This document shows, one piece after another, positions 53,097-61,878 of a stretch of 64,000 nucleotides of DNA (its first letter is position 1; each line of letters begins with the position of its first letter). Position numbers and translations under genes: made by a program. The stretch comes from Luteimonas sp. RC10. Lineage in GTDB: Bacteria > Pseudomonadota > Gammaproteobacteria > Xanthomonadales > Xanthomonadaceae. The DNA is taken from the NCBI RefSeq assembly GCF_014192745.1, contig NZ_JACHYJ010000002.1, positions 620,001 to 684,000 on the forward strand. The letters run 5' to 3'. Under the pieces are notes generated by a model that saw only the letters and a program-made list of their open reading frames with translations, ran no database searches and had not been told where the DNA came from.

Positions 53097-53171
53097 GGCG
53101 GCAGATAATCCTCGGACGCATATTGTTTCCACGCCAATAACAAGCGAACGGAAACAAGAGGAGACACCCAG

Positions 53172-54341
53172 ATGAACGTCCTGAAGACCAGCCTGCTCGC
53201 CGCTGCGATCGCACTCGCAGCCTCCCCTCTGCTGTCCAGCCCCGCTCAGGCGGTCGATGCCAAGGACCTCGTCAACGCGACGCTGAGCGACGCCTCGGAT
53301 CTGGCCAACCTGCCGCGCCAGCACGTCGAACTCAAGCGCCCGCCGTTCGTCCATGATCACGACCAGGTCGCCAAGGGCGGCCCCAAGGTCATCCAGTTCA
53401 CGCTGCCGATTGTCGAAAAGGAAATCGTCATCGACGGCCAGGGCACCACGATGCACGCGATGACCTTCGGCGGTTCGGTGCCGGGTCCGTTGATGGTCGT
53501 GCACGAGGGCGATTATGTCGAACTCACGTTGGTCAATCCCGCAACCAATTCGATGGTGCACAACATCGATTTCCATGCGGCCACCGGCGCGCTGGGCGGC
53601 GGCGACCTCACGGTCATCCAGCCCGGTGAGGAAGTGGTGCTGCGCTGGAAGGCCACGCGTCCGGGCACGTTCGTCTACCACTGCGCCCCGGGCGGTCCGA
53701 TGACACCCTGGCACGTGGTCTCGGGCATGCAGGGCACGGTGATGGTGCTGCCCCGCGACGGCCTGAAGGACGGCGACGGCAAGCCGCTGCACTACGACCG
53801 CGCCTACTATGTCGGTGAAACGGACTTCTACGTCCCGCGCGATGCCGACGGCAACTTCAAGACCTATGGCTCGCATGCCGAGGCGCTGCCCGACACACTG
53901 GCCACGATGAAGAGCCTCACACCCTCGCATGTCGTGTTCAACGGCGCCGTCGGCGCACTGACGGGAGAGCACGCGATGACCAGCAAGGTCGGCGAAACGG
54001 TCCTGCTGGTGCACTCCCAGGCCAACCGCGACAGCCGTCCGCATCTGATCGGTGGCCATGGCGACTACGTCTGGGAAGAAGGCAAGTTCAACAACGCGCC
54101 GGCCAAGGACCTGGAGACCTGGTTCATCCGCGGCGGCTCGGCGGGCGCTGCGCTCTACACCTTCCGTCAGCCGGGCCTGTATGTGTATCTCAACCACAAC
54201 CTGATCGAGGCTGTCCTGCTCGGTGCCGCCGCACACATCAAGGTCGACGGTGACAAGTGGAACCACGACCTGATGACCACGCCGTCCCCGGCCGGTCCGA
54301 TCAAGGCCAGCACCAGCCTGGCGCTGCCTGCCGACAAGTAA
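53172..54341 (+). CDS. nirK: copper-containing nitrite reductase (NO-forming)
   Basis: 389-residue periplasmic precursor that reduces nitrite to NO. Signal peptide of about 27 residues ([11 protein letters not shown]). Two cupredoxin domains; copper ligands seen: His130, Asp133 and His135 in [12 protein letters not shown], His170 and Cys171 in FVYHCAPGG, His181 and Met186 in [10 protein letters not shown], and the second-domain His in [13 protein letters not shown]. The loop [11 protein letters not shown] matches the Rhodobacter-type NirK. GAGGAG precedes the ATG. Three Fnr/Dnr boxes lie upstream. Confidence 0.97.
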   Translation: MNVLKTSLLAAAIALAASPLLSSPAQAVDAKDLVNATLSDASDLANLPRQHVELKRPPFVHDHDQVAKGGPKVIQFTLPIVEKEIVIDGQGTTMHAMTFGGSVPGPLMVVHEGDYVELTLVNPATNSMVHNIDFHAATGALGGGDLTVIQPGEEVVLRWKATRPGTFVYHCAPGGPMTPWHVVSGMQGTVMVLPRDGLKDGDGKPLHYDRAYYVGETDFYVPRDADGNFKTYGSHAEALPDTLATMKSLTPSHVVFNGAVGALTGEHAMTSKVGETVLLVHSQANRDSRPHLIGGHGDYVWEEGKFNNAPAKDLETWFIRGGSAGAALYTFRQPGLYVYLNHNLIEAVLLGAAAHIKVDGDKWNHDLMTTPSPAGPIKASTSLALPADK

Positions 54342-54366
54342 GTCACGCGCTCTCTCCAGCGCCTTG

Positions 54367-54397
54367 GGCCACCTCTGCATTGCAGGGGTGGCCTTTC
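54367..54397 (+). terminator. nirK terminator
   Basis: GGCCACC (54367-54373) pairs with GGTGGCC (54387-54393), extended by CTGC/GCAG, then TTTCTTG. It lies 25 bases past the nirK stop. Confidence 0.85.
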
Positions 54398-55141
54398 TTG
54401 TTCTCGGCGTGCCACAGACCGTCACATTCCACAACGCCGGAAGATGCGCCGCGTGTCGTGCCGGGGCACTGTCACCCGTCAGATTCGGCGCCTGCAGGAC
54501 GTCCACCCACGCCGTGGCCGGGTCGATCGACCACGAAGCATCGCGATTGGCGTCGCGCGCCTGAGGGTCTGCACCCTGCGCGGCCCACGCCACATGCCGG
54601 ACGCTGCCACCTGGCCCCTTGCGTGCAGGGGGACCGCCCACTCAGCCGATGCCGGTCTGCTCACGGCCCGACCCCCATCGCCCCGCCCGCCTGCGCATGC
54701 CAATCCCACCGGACGCGGTCGACCAGAAGCCAGCGCTCTCAACGCCATCCTTTGACGGGGCTGCGCGGCTGTGGATGCTGATGGGTCAGACCGGGCGCAT
54801 TGCCCACCTGGTGCCACTGGCACCGACGTCTACTGCACAGAGCGCAGCGGGACAGGACGCCGGTTAAGCGCACCGGCGCTCAGCGCACATGGAGCTGCGG
54901 GCGCGTACCACCAACGCACACGCTGTGCCGACGATGCACACCAGGTGTGCAGGCGCACTGACCGGTTCGTCAGACGTGCGAGCGGTGTGCGTCAGATGCT
55001 GGCGCCGCGTTGCGGCGATCCACCGCGAGGCTCGAACACGCGATGCCCTTGAGGATGAGGCATCGTCAGTCGGCACTGCGGCACGACGCAGTGCCGGGGC
55101 ATGAAGACGAGCGTGCGCGCCTCGCCAGCACCGGCGCTCGT
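54398..55141. other. gene-free stretch downstream of nirK
   Basis: About 740 bases without a supported gene. Open frames in all phases lack family-like text, and codon-position GC bias is weaker than in neighbours. It could be the remnant of a lost denitrification gene or a small-RNA region; I see no hairpin-rich or repeated element. Confidence 0.5.
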
Positions 55142-55537
55142 TCAGAGCAGGTAGAAGAGCCCCAGCGGGTGATGTGCACGGGCGATGCAGTAGATCTGCC
55201 CGAACGTCAGCAACGCGGCGACATAGAACATGACCCGCGCGCGCCGCGACCGCTTCTCGCCGAAGGCCAGAATGCCCAGTACGACATAGACCACGATCAG
55301 CACCACCTTGGTCGCCAGCCAGCCGTTGGCATAAAGCGCGCCGGGCAGGATGGTCAGCAGCATCATCGCTGCGGTCAGCAGCGCGGTATCGATCGTATAG
55401 CTGGCGTAACGCACGACAGCCGCCTTCGGCCAGCGCATGCCGGCAAGCAGCGCCGCACCACGCAGCGCGAACAGCGCGCCGCTGGTCAACGCCAGTCCCA
55501 TGTGCGCATGCTTGATCTGGGGATAGAACTCGATCAT
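55142..55537 (-). CDS. SirB2-family membrane protein
   Basis: 131 residues with four transmembrane helices: QIKHAHMGLALTSGALFALR, IDTALLTAAMMLLTILPGAL, LATKVVLIVVYVVLGILAFG, VMFYVAALLTFGQIYCIARA. Matches the SirB2/invasion-gene-expression up-regulator family by layout. Members often sit beside nnrS in denitrifiers, and function is unknown. ATG 55537 has GAGGG upstream. 94 bases after nnrS, so likely one transcript. Confidence 0.82.
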   Translation of the reverse strand: MIEFYPQIKHAHMGLALTSGALFALRGAALLAGMRWPKAAVVRYASYTIDTALLTAAMMLLTILPGALYANGWLATKVVLIVVYVVLGILAFGEKRSRRARVMFYVAALLTFGQIYCIARAHHPLGLFYLL

Positions 55538-55631
55538 CGGAACGGACCCTCGACGCGAAGCCGGCCAGTGCGCCAAGGTTGCGACGCGGCCGGCGATGAA
55601 AGCAGCAGCATGCCCGACGTCCCTGCGACCG

Positions 55632-56855
55632 TCATCCGGGCTTGCCGTCGGCGCGCGGCGACAGATAGATGGCGCCGATGCGGGCGACCCACGGGCCGAG
55701 CACGACCAGCCAGCCGAGCGCGGATACCGCCAGCCACAGCATCGTGTCGGGCAGCACCTCGGCTGAGATCCGCAGCGCGGCGACGACCTGGATGCCGACA
55801 AATGCCCACCATGCCGTGCCGGTCATGCGCAGCGGGCGCCCGGAATGGCCCTGGGTGACGCGCGTCACCATCGCGACCAGCACGCTGCCGAACAGGCCGA
55901 TGAACAAGGCGTGCGCCGGTGCGCGGCCAAGCAGGAACGTCCCGGTCTGCAGATACAGCAGGCTCTGCGCGGCATGCAGCACGTACGTCACCGGCCACCA
56001 CGACAGCCCGAAGAACAGCGTACTCAGCAGCCCGGGCGCGGCGCCCCGTGGCCACCAGCGCCAGAGCGTGTACAGGGCCAGGGCGAGCATCGGCAGATCG
56101 ACCAGCCACAGCCAGGCATAGGCATGTACGAGCTCGAGCGCCAGATGCGCGATCAGCAAGGCCCACATCGCACCGAGCCACCACATCGGTCGCCAGGCGA
56201 CGTAACCGGGCACGGCATTGCCGGCGAAGAACGGAAACATCCGGTGCGCGACGGTGAGGTACACCGGCGCCAGCAAGCCGAAGGTCCCGAGCTTGATGCT
56301 GACAAACACCAGCCATGGCGAGCCGGTCGCAACGAACCCGGCGAAGCACAGCAGCCCCGCCATGCCCAACCACAACGCGGCCAGGCACGACCAGGCATGC
56401 CAGGTGCGACCGCGCTCGGCCAGCACCAGCCGCGTCAGCAGCCACAACCCGGCGCCCCAGCCGGCCAGCGTCATGAACAGGCCGATCGTCAACGCGACCT
56501 CCAGCCCCAGCGCTGCGCACAGCAGCAGCGCCTGACCGCCCATCAGACCGATGCCGACCGGCAGGTACTGCCAGCGCGGCACCTCGCGCAGGCCCATCCA
56601 GCGCGGAAACGTGGTCAGCAGGAAACCGAAGAAGAAGCTCGGCAGCACCTGGTACTGCATCACGAACGCGTGCAGCCAGCCTGGATAGGTCGCCGCTTGC
56701 GGCATTCCGAAGCCCAGCGACCAGCGTTGGGACACCAGCCAGGCCGCCCACCACAGCATCGCGAGCAGCAGATTGCCCGCACCGATGAAGAACATCAGCC
56801 GGTGCGGGGCAGCCGCCAACAGCTGTGGCGAGGGACGGGATGCGGGTGATTTCAT
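55632..56855 (-). CDS. nnrS: NnrS family haem/copper membrane protein
   Basis: 407 residues with about 12 transmembrane helices. Seen: LLAAAPHRLMFFIGAGNLLL, YPGWLHAFVMQYQVLPSFFF with a likely haem-ligand His, FPFFAGNAVPGYVAW, VTRVTQGHSGRPL. NnrS lowers nitrosative stress during denitrification. ATG at 56855 is preferred over one at 56873: a Dnr-like box centred at 56897.5 predicts a start at 56856, which would exclude 56873. This gives a nearly leaderless mRNA, though the -10 is poor. Confidence 0.9.
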   Translation of the reverse strand: MKSPASRPSPQLLAAAPHRLMFFIGAGNLLLAMLWWAAWLVSQRWSLGFGMPQAATYPGWLHAFVMQYQVLPSFFFGFLLTTFPRWMGLREVPRWQYLPVGIGLMGGQALLLCAALGLEVALTIGLFMTLAGWGAGLWLLTRLVLAERGRTWHAWSCLAALWLGMAGLLCFAGFVATGSPWLVFVSIKLGTFGLLAPVYLTVAHRMFPFFAGNAVPGYVAWRPMWWLGAMWALLIAHLALELVHAYAWLWLVDLPMLALALYTLWRWWPRGAAPGLLSTLFFGLSWWPVTYVLHAAQSLLYLQTGTFLLGRAPAHALFIGLFGSVLVAMVTRVTQGHSGRPLRMTGTAWWAFVGIQVVAALRISAEVLPDTMLWLAVSALGWLVVLGPWVARIGAIYLSPRADGKPG

Positions 56856-56890
56856 GCAGGCATCTTCGGCCATGCGCCACGGCCGCGTCG

Positions 56891-56904
56891 TTGACGTGGG
56901 TCAA
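56891..56904 (-). promoter_or_regulatory. Dnr-like box of nnrS
   Basis: TTGAC-GTGG-GTCAA, a perfect palindrome with TTGAC arms, 36 bases before the nnrS ATG at 56855. Same arm class as the norB site. Confidence 0.75.
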
Positions 56905-57046
56905 CCGCATGCCGGAACTGCAGGGGCTGGCGTCACGCGACCGCGATCCCCACCGGCCACGACCGCGCTTCAAGACCGCGCGCAGCACCCCATGCCGCGG
57001 TACGACGCTGCAACAGGGCGATGACGTGGCGAGGCATGACCGCGGC

Positions 57047-57317
57047 TCAGCCGCCGTGGCGCAGATGGATCAACGGATAGGGCCGCCCCTGCGCGTCGTG
57101 CGCCGAGCGGCCGATCTCGACAAAGCCCATCCGCAGATAGAACCCGAGCGCCTGCGCATTCTGTGCATTGACGTCGGTACTCAGCCCGGGATATCGGGCC
57201 AGCGCATGCTCGACCAGCAAACGACCGACACCGGTACCGCGCGCAGCGGGATCGATGAAGAGTGCGTCCATATGGTGACCGTCCAACAGCATGAAACCCA
57301 CTGGCCGGTCCTGGGCA
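57047..57317 (-). pseudogene. 5'-truncated GNAT acetyltransferase
   Basis: Only the C-terminal two thirds of a small GNAT fold is present: RPVGFMLLDGHHMDALFIDP, the acetyl-CoA loop AARGTGVGRLLVEHAL, VNAQNAQALGFYLRMGFVEI. About 60 N-terminal residues are missing; none of the three upstream frames contains acceptor-domain text. Sits alone between nnrS and norB on the same strand. Could be expressed as a short protein, but a complete fold is unlikely. Confidence 0.55.
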
Positions 57318-57591
57318 TATGGAACGTCACGGCCAGGATGGAAGCGATAGTGTGCCCGGGGCCTCGCCGCACCGGAACAGTGATGGCGCCTGCACAGGCT
57401 GACGAAGCGAAGAGCCGAACGTGAAGGCGGCCGCCATGCAACGGCCGGGGTCGAGGGCCCGTATGCCGCGGTTGCCCAGCCAGGAGTGATGCCCGCCCCG
57501 CGCTTGGGCCGCGAATGCGCTGCCGACCTTCTGGGGCCGACGACACGCAATGCGGCTGGCGGTCACTGCCGACTGGATCACGCTGGCCCCA

Positions 57592-57621
57592 AAAAGAACC
57601 GGGGCCGCGTGGCGGCCCCGG
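57592..57621 (-). terminator. norB terminator
   Basis: Perfect 10-bp stem CCGGGGCCGC / GCGGCCCCGG with a 3-base loop, followed on the minus strand by TTCTTTTT. 22 bases after the norB stop. Confidence 0.95.
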
Positions 57622-57643
57622 TCGGTGCAACAGATCAGTGGAA

Positions 57644-59929
57644 TCAGCGCTTGGCGGCGGCGATACCGGCGGCGTTCACAGGCACAGACGCCTGCTTGGG
57701 CGCGATCCACAGGCGCAGGACGAACCAGGCCAGTGCCAGCGCGCCCACGCTGAAGAGCGTGTCGGCCGGAACGCGCATCCACACCAGCATCTCCACCAGC
57801 GGCTGCTGCATGAACTCCGCCGAGCGTGCGTACCAGTAGCCATGATCGAGCACTGCGTTGAGCTGCAGGATGCCCAGCGGCAGCAGCGTGAACGCCGACA
57901 TGCCCGCCAGTCCGATGTTGAGCGACCAGAATGAAACCTTCAGCGCGCGCTCGTTCCATTCCACGCCCGGCTTCAGGCCGCGCAGGCAGAACAGCATCAG
58001 GCCGATGCCAAGCATGCCGTAGACACCGAACAGTGCGGTGTGGCCATGGTTGGCCGTCAGGTTCAAACCTTGCATGTAGTACAGCGGCAGCGGCGGGTTG
58101 ATCAGGAACCCGAACAGGCCCGCACCGACGAGGTTCCAGAACGCCACTGCGATGAAGAACATGATCGGCCACTTGTAGCGCTGCATCCACGGCGTCGAGC
58201 GGCCCAGTCGATAGCTCTGGTAGGCCTCGAATCCGACGTAGGCCAGCGGCACCACTTCGAGCGCAGAGAAGCTCGCACCCAGCGCGATCACCGAGGTGGG
58301 CGTGCCAGCGAAGTACAGATGGTGCAGCGTGCCGAGTACGCCACCAGCCATGAACACGACCGTCGCGAACAGCACGGCGATCGTGGCGGTGCGCACCTGC
58401 AGCAGGCCCAGGCGGGTGAACAGGAAAGCGATCACCGCCACCGCGAACACCTCGAAGAAGCCTTCCACCCACAGGTGCACGACCCACCAGCGCCAGTACT
58501 CGACCATCGACAGGTGCGTGTGCTCGCCCCACATCAGGCCCGCAGCGTAGAACACGCCGATCGCCACGACCGACAGGAACAGCAGGCTGACGATCGAGCG
58601 CGATTCGCCGCCGTGGCGGATCGCCGGCCACAGCGCGCGGCCGACCAGCGTCAACCACAGGATCAGGCCGATGAACAGGAACCACTGCCAGAAGCGGCCA
58701 AGATCGACGTATTCCCACCCCTGGTGACCGAACCAGAAGTTGTGCGCCAGACCCATCTTCTGCATCACCGCGAACCACTGGCCGGTGAACGAACCGACCA
58801 CGATCGTGATCAGGCAGATCCACAGCACGTTGACGCCCAGACGCTGGAACTTCGGCTCATGGCCCGAGATCGCCGGCGCGATGTACAGCCCCATGCCGAG
58901 CCAGGCGGTGGCGATCCACAGCACCGCGAGCTGTGTGTGCCAGGTGCGCGTCAGCGAGTACGGCAGGATGTCGGCCAGCGCGAAACCGTAGGCCTCCTGG
59001 CCCTCGACCTGGTAATGCGCGGTCGTCGCGCCGAGCAGGATCTGCACCAGGAACAACGCGATCACGATCCAGAAGTACTTGGCGCTCGCGCGCATCGACG
59101 GGGTGATGCGGATCGAGGCCAGCGGGTCGGTCCGCGGCAGCTCGGGCACCATCTCGTCGCCGTGGTTGACCGCGTAGTGCCAGCCCAGCAGCGCGACACC
59201 GGCGATCAGGAACAGCACACTGAAGACGGTCCACAGGAAGGCGCTGGGCGGCGGCGTGTTGCCGACCAGCTCGTCGGCCGGCCAGTTGGCGGTGTAGCTG
59301 ATCACGTCATCGGGACGCTCGGTCACCGACGACCAGGCCGCCCACCAGAAGAAGCCGGTCATCGCCTTGCGGTGTGCGGCATCGGGCACCGTGTCGTTGC
59401 GCATCGCGTAGGCTTCGCGCAGCTCCGCGGTGGCCGGCTCGTTGCCGAACAGGTCGATGTAGTGCGCGCCGACCAGCGCCATCGCCTCGGCACGATCGCG
59501 CTCGATGGTGATGGTGCCCGCGCTTTCGTCCCAGGTATTGCGGCGCAGCAGCGCCTGCACGCGCTTGGCGTAGGCGGCCTGGGTCGGCTCGTCGAGCTGC
59601 TTGTAGCTGTCGACGCCATGCTCGCGGCGTGCCCACAGGTCCAGCACGGCTTCGGCTTCGCGGTGCAGCCAGTCCGCGCCCCAGTCGGGGGCGACATAGG
59701 CACCATGGCCCCAGATCGAGCCCAACTGCTGTCCGCCGATCGATTGCCACACCTGCCGGCCGGTCTCGATGTCGGCGCGGGTGAACAATACATCGCCATC
59801 GACGGTGACCACCTTGTCGGGCATCGGCGGCGCTTTGCGGTGGACCTCGCTGCCCACCCATAACAGCACCGCGAAGGATGCGAGCAACAGGGCGGTCAGC
59901 CCTATCCATAACTTGCGTGTCGAACTCAT
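57644..59929 (-). CDS. norB: quinol-dependent nitric oxide reductase (qNor)
   Basis: 761-residue single-subunit reductase converting NO to N2O in the inner membrane. Fused N-terminal periplasmic extension (TGRQVWQSIGGQQLGSIWGH) after one helix marks the qNor/NorZ type, followed by 12 or so helices with haem and FeB ligands: RTWHTQLAVLWIATAWLGMG, VVHLWVEGFFEVFAVAVIAF, LGTLHHLYFAGTP, NHGHTALFGVYGMLGIGLM. No NorC is needed or seen. Promoter has a Dnr-like box; leader of about 21 bases predicted. Confidence 0.96.
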   Translation of the reverse strand: MSSTRKLWIGLTALLLASFAVLLWVGSEVHRKAPPMPDKVVTVDGDVLFTRADIETGRQVWQSIGGQQLGSIWGHGAYVAPDWGADWLHREAEAVLDLWARREHGVDSYKQLDEPTQAAYAKRVQALLRRNTWDESAGTITIERDRAEAMALVGAHYIDLFGNEPATAELREAYAMRNDTVPDAAHRKAMTGFFWWAAWSSVTERPDDVISYTANWPADELVGNTPPPSAFLWTVFSVLFLIAGVALLGWHYAVNHGDEMVPELPRTDPLASIRITPSMRASAKYFWIVIALFLVQILLGATTAHYQVEGQEAYGFALADILPYSLTRTWHTQLAVLWIATAWLGMGLYIAPAISGHEPKFQRLGVNVLWICLITIVVGSFTGQWFAVMQKMGLAHNFWFGHQGWEYVDLGRFWQWFLFIGLILWLTLVGRALWPAIRHGGESRSIVSLLFLSVVAIGVFYAAGLMWGEHTHLSMVEYWRWWVVHLWVEGFFEVFAVAVIAFLFTRLGLLQVRTATIAVLFATVVFMAGGVLGTLHHLYFAGTPTSVIALGASFSALEVVPLAYVGFEAYQSYRLGRSTPWMQRYKWPIMFFIAVAFWNLVGAGLFGFLINPPLPLYYMQGLNLTANHGHTALFGVYGMLGIGLMLFCLRGLKPGVEWNERALKVSFWSLNIGLAGMSAFTLLPLGILQLNAVLDHGYWYARSAEFMQQPLVEMLVWMRVPADTLFSVGALALAWFVLRLWIAPKQASVPVNAAGIAAAKR

Positions 59930-59985
59930 GGCACTGGTCTCTTTCGGGGTCCGCGGCATCGTCGGCCAGCCCCGCCCGGGCAACC

Positions 59986-59999
59986 TTGACCTGTGTCAA
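59986..59999 (-). promoter_or_regulatory. Dnr-like box of norB
   Basis: TTGAC-CTGT-GTCAA, a perfect palindrome (extended to CTTGAC...GTCAAG). Centre at 59992.5 predicts a class II start at 59951, 22 bases upstream of the ATG. Confidence 0.8.
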
Positions 60000-60087
60000 G
60001 CACGCGTGAAATGCGCGCGAGCGCTATGGGAATCCAGTGTTCCAGGGATTTTTTGACGGCGCGCACACTGTGCCGGAACCGATGCAC

Positions 60088-60825
60088 TCAGAACGGACGC
60101 GTTGCCTCACTGCAGAGGCCGCGCAGGAACGCCGGATCGCAGAGCCGCCAGTCGCGTCGATTGCCCTGCAGACGCCCTTGCCGGCGCCACGCGGAGAGCA
60201 GTCGGCTCAGCGTCTCGGCTCGCATCCCGAGCCGTCCGGCAAGTTGCTGACGACCGATCGGAATCCGGACCGCATTTCCGGTGATCGGCAATGCCAGGAG
60301 GTAGGCAGCCAGCCGTTGTGGCGCGGAACTGGCGGCCAGCCAATCGACCTCGTTGGTCCGCAGGTAGATCCGCTCGCCGAGCCAGTCGAGCATCCGCAGC
60401 GCGAATCCCGGTGACGACGCGCAGGCCAAACGAAGCGCCGCGCGTGGTAGCCGGTAGCCGCGAACCTGGGTCTGAGCGCGCGCACTCATCGGATAGCGCG
60501 CATGCGCCATGAACAGCGCCGACTCGGCAACCAGTTGCCCGGCGTCGAACAGGCTGTGCACGCGCTCCTGACCGTCCTTGCCAAGGCGCAGCACCTCAAC
60601 CCGACCCGTCGTGATCAGCAGGCAGCACCCGGCGGACGCCCCTTCCCGGAACAACCACGCCCCCGGCATTGCCTGAAATACCTGCATCGAGACGGCGAGT
60701 GCACTGACCGTCGCTGGCTCTGCGGCGAACAGCGGATGTGCGGCGAGTCGCGCATGGGCATCGGCGGCTTCGTATCGGTCGACTTGATTTATGTCATTTG
60801 TCGTGGCGGCGGGACAGTCGATCAT
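60088..60825 (-). CDS. dnr: Dnr-like Crp/Fnr-family regulator
   Basis: 245 residues: cAMP-binding-like sensor (LFREGASAGCCLLITTGRVE, LVAESALFMAHARYPMSARA), long dimer helix and a C-terminal helix-turn-helix IPIGRQQLAGRLGMRAETLS RLLSAW region. The recognition helix keeps the Glu and Ser-Arg of Fnr (ETLSRLL), which fits TTGAT/TTGAC sites. The N-terminus lacks the four cysteines of Fnr, so it is not an iron-sulfur O2 sensor; an NO-sensing haem Dnr role is inferred from context. ATG 60825 (GTG 60831 also in frame). Confidence 0.88.
   Translation of the reverse strand: MIDCPAATTNDINQVDRYEAADAHARLAAHPLFAAEPATVSALAVSMQVFQAMPGAWLFREGASAGCCLLITTGRVEVLRLGKDGQERVHSLFDAGQLVAESALFMAHARYPMSARAQTQVRGYRLPRAALRLACASSPGFALRMLDWLGERIYLRTNEVDWLAASSAPQRLAAYLLALPITGNAVRIPIGRQQLAGRLGMRAETLSRLLSAWRRQGRLQGNRRDWRLCDPAFLRGLCSEATRPF
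60784..60797 (+). promoter_or_regulatory. Fnr/Dnr-like box of the importer operon, inside dnr
   Basis: TTGAT-TTAT-GTCAT. Centre 60790.5 is exactly 41.5 bases before 60832, the A of the divergent ATG, so a class II promoter would give a leaderless mRNA. The site lies within codons 10-14 of dnr. GATCAT at 60820-60825 is a moderate -10. Confidence 0.65.
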
Positions 60826-60831
60826 GGCCAC

Positions 60832-61878
60832 ATGAGAATAAGTCTTGTTTTCGGAATTGCCCAGCCGCGCGCCTCATGGCGGGCCACCGCGCTCACGCTG
60901 TTGCTGATGCTGCTCCTGTCGGCCTGCAAGGGCCCGGCGGACGCGCCGCCGGATGTGGACATGGCCGGCAACGACGCCCCGCTACGTCTGGCCGGACCCG
61001 GGGCGGTTGTGAGCTTTCCGCTGATGCGCATGGCGCAGACCGGCATCGCCACTGCCGACGGCCTGCGTCCGGTCCGCTTCGCGTTGTGGCACAGCCCAGA
61101 CCAGTTGCGCGTGCTGATGGCGCGCGGCGAGCTCGACTACAGCGCCGCGCCCGCCAATCTGCCGGCGCTGATGCGCAACCGCGGCGAACCGGTGCGCCTG
61201 CTCAATGTCTCGGTCTGGGGCCTGCTGTGGCTGGTGAGCCGCGACGCTGACGTTCACGACCTCGACGACCTGCGCGGCCAGACGCTGCTGACGCCATTCC
61301 GCCGCGACATGGGCGCGATCGTACTGCATGCGCTGCTCGACGCCCGAGACCTGCAGCCGGAGCGCGACCTGCAACTGCGCCAGACCCGCGATGGCCTGGA
61401 TGCAGTCACTCTGATGCTGGCCGACCAGGGCGATCACGCCCTGCTGCCCGAGCCGACCGCATCGCTGCTGCTCCATCGCAACGCCGAGCGCGGCGGCGCG
61501 CCGCTATATCGTGTGCAGAGTGTGGAGACCGCCTGGGCGCAGACCTTCCCGCGACAGCCAGAACTGCCGCAGGCCGGGGTCATGGCCTCGGCGCGCATGG
61601 CCGGCGACGCCGCGCTGGGCGACGCGGTCGTCGCCGCCTACGCGGACGCGGCGCGCTGGTGCAAGGCCGATCCGCCGGCGTGCGCGGCGCTGGCGCATAC
61701 CCATCTGCCGCAGATGCCGGTCGAGGCGCTGGAACAGTCGATCCGCGTGACCCGGCTCGATGGGCTGCCGGCCGCGTCGGTCCGGCCGCAGCTCGAGGCA
61801 CTCTACGCACTGCTGCTCGACGGCCAGCCCGAAACGATCGGCGGCCGCCTGCCCGACCCGGCGTTCTACGGACCATGA
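60832..61878 (+). CDS. ABC importer substrate-binding lipoprotein (NitT/TauT-like)
   Basis: 348 residues. Lipobox LLLMLLLSACKGP anchors it; the body resembles type II binding proteins of the nitrate/sulfonate/taurine class (LRLAGPGAVVSFPLMRMAQT, MARGELDYSAAPANLPALMR, DLRGQTLLTPFRRDMGAIVL, YADAARWCKADPPACAAL). A Met/His bias is not obvious, so the ligand is not evident. ATG at 60832 is six bases from the dnr start. Its TGA overlaps the permease ATG, so the four or five genes downstream form one operon. Confidence 0.82.
   Translation: MRISLVFGIAQPRASWRATALTLLLMLLLSACKGPADAPPDVDMAGNDAPLRLAGPGAVVSFPLMRMAQTGIATADGLRPVRFALWHSPDQLRVLMARGELDYSAAPANLPALMRNRGEPVRLLNVSVWGLLWLVSRDADVHDLDDLRGQTLLTPFRRDMGAIVLHALLDARDLQPERDLQLRQTRDGLDAVTLMLADQGDHALLPEPTASLLLHRNAERGGAPLYRVQSVETAWAQTFPRQPELPQAGVMASARMAGDAALGDAVVAAYADAARWCKADPPACAALAHTHLPQMPVEALEQSIRVTRLDGLPAASVRPQLEALYALLLDGQPETIGGRLPDPAFYGP

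Noticed and set aside
57327..58823. Long open frame opposite/within norB
   Set aside because: Shadow frame of a high-GC gene; composition is Arg/Gly/Ala-rich without motifs.
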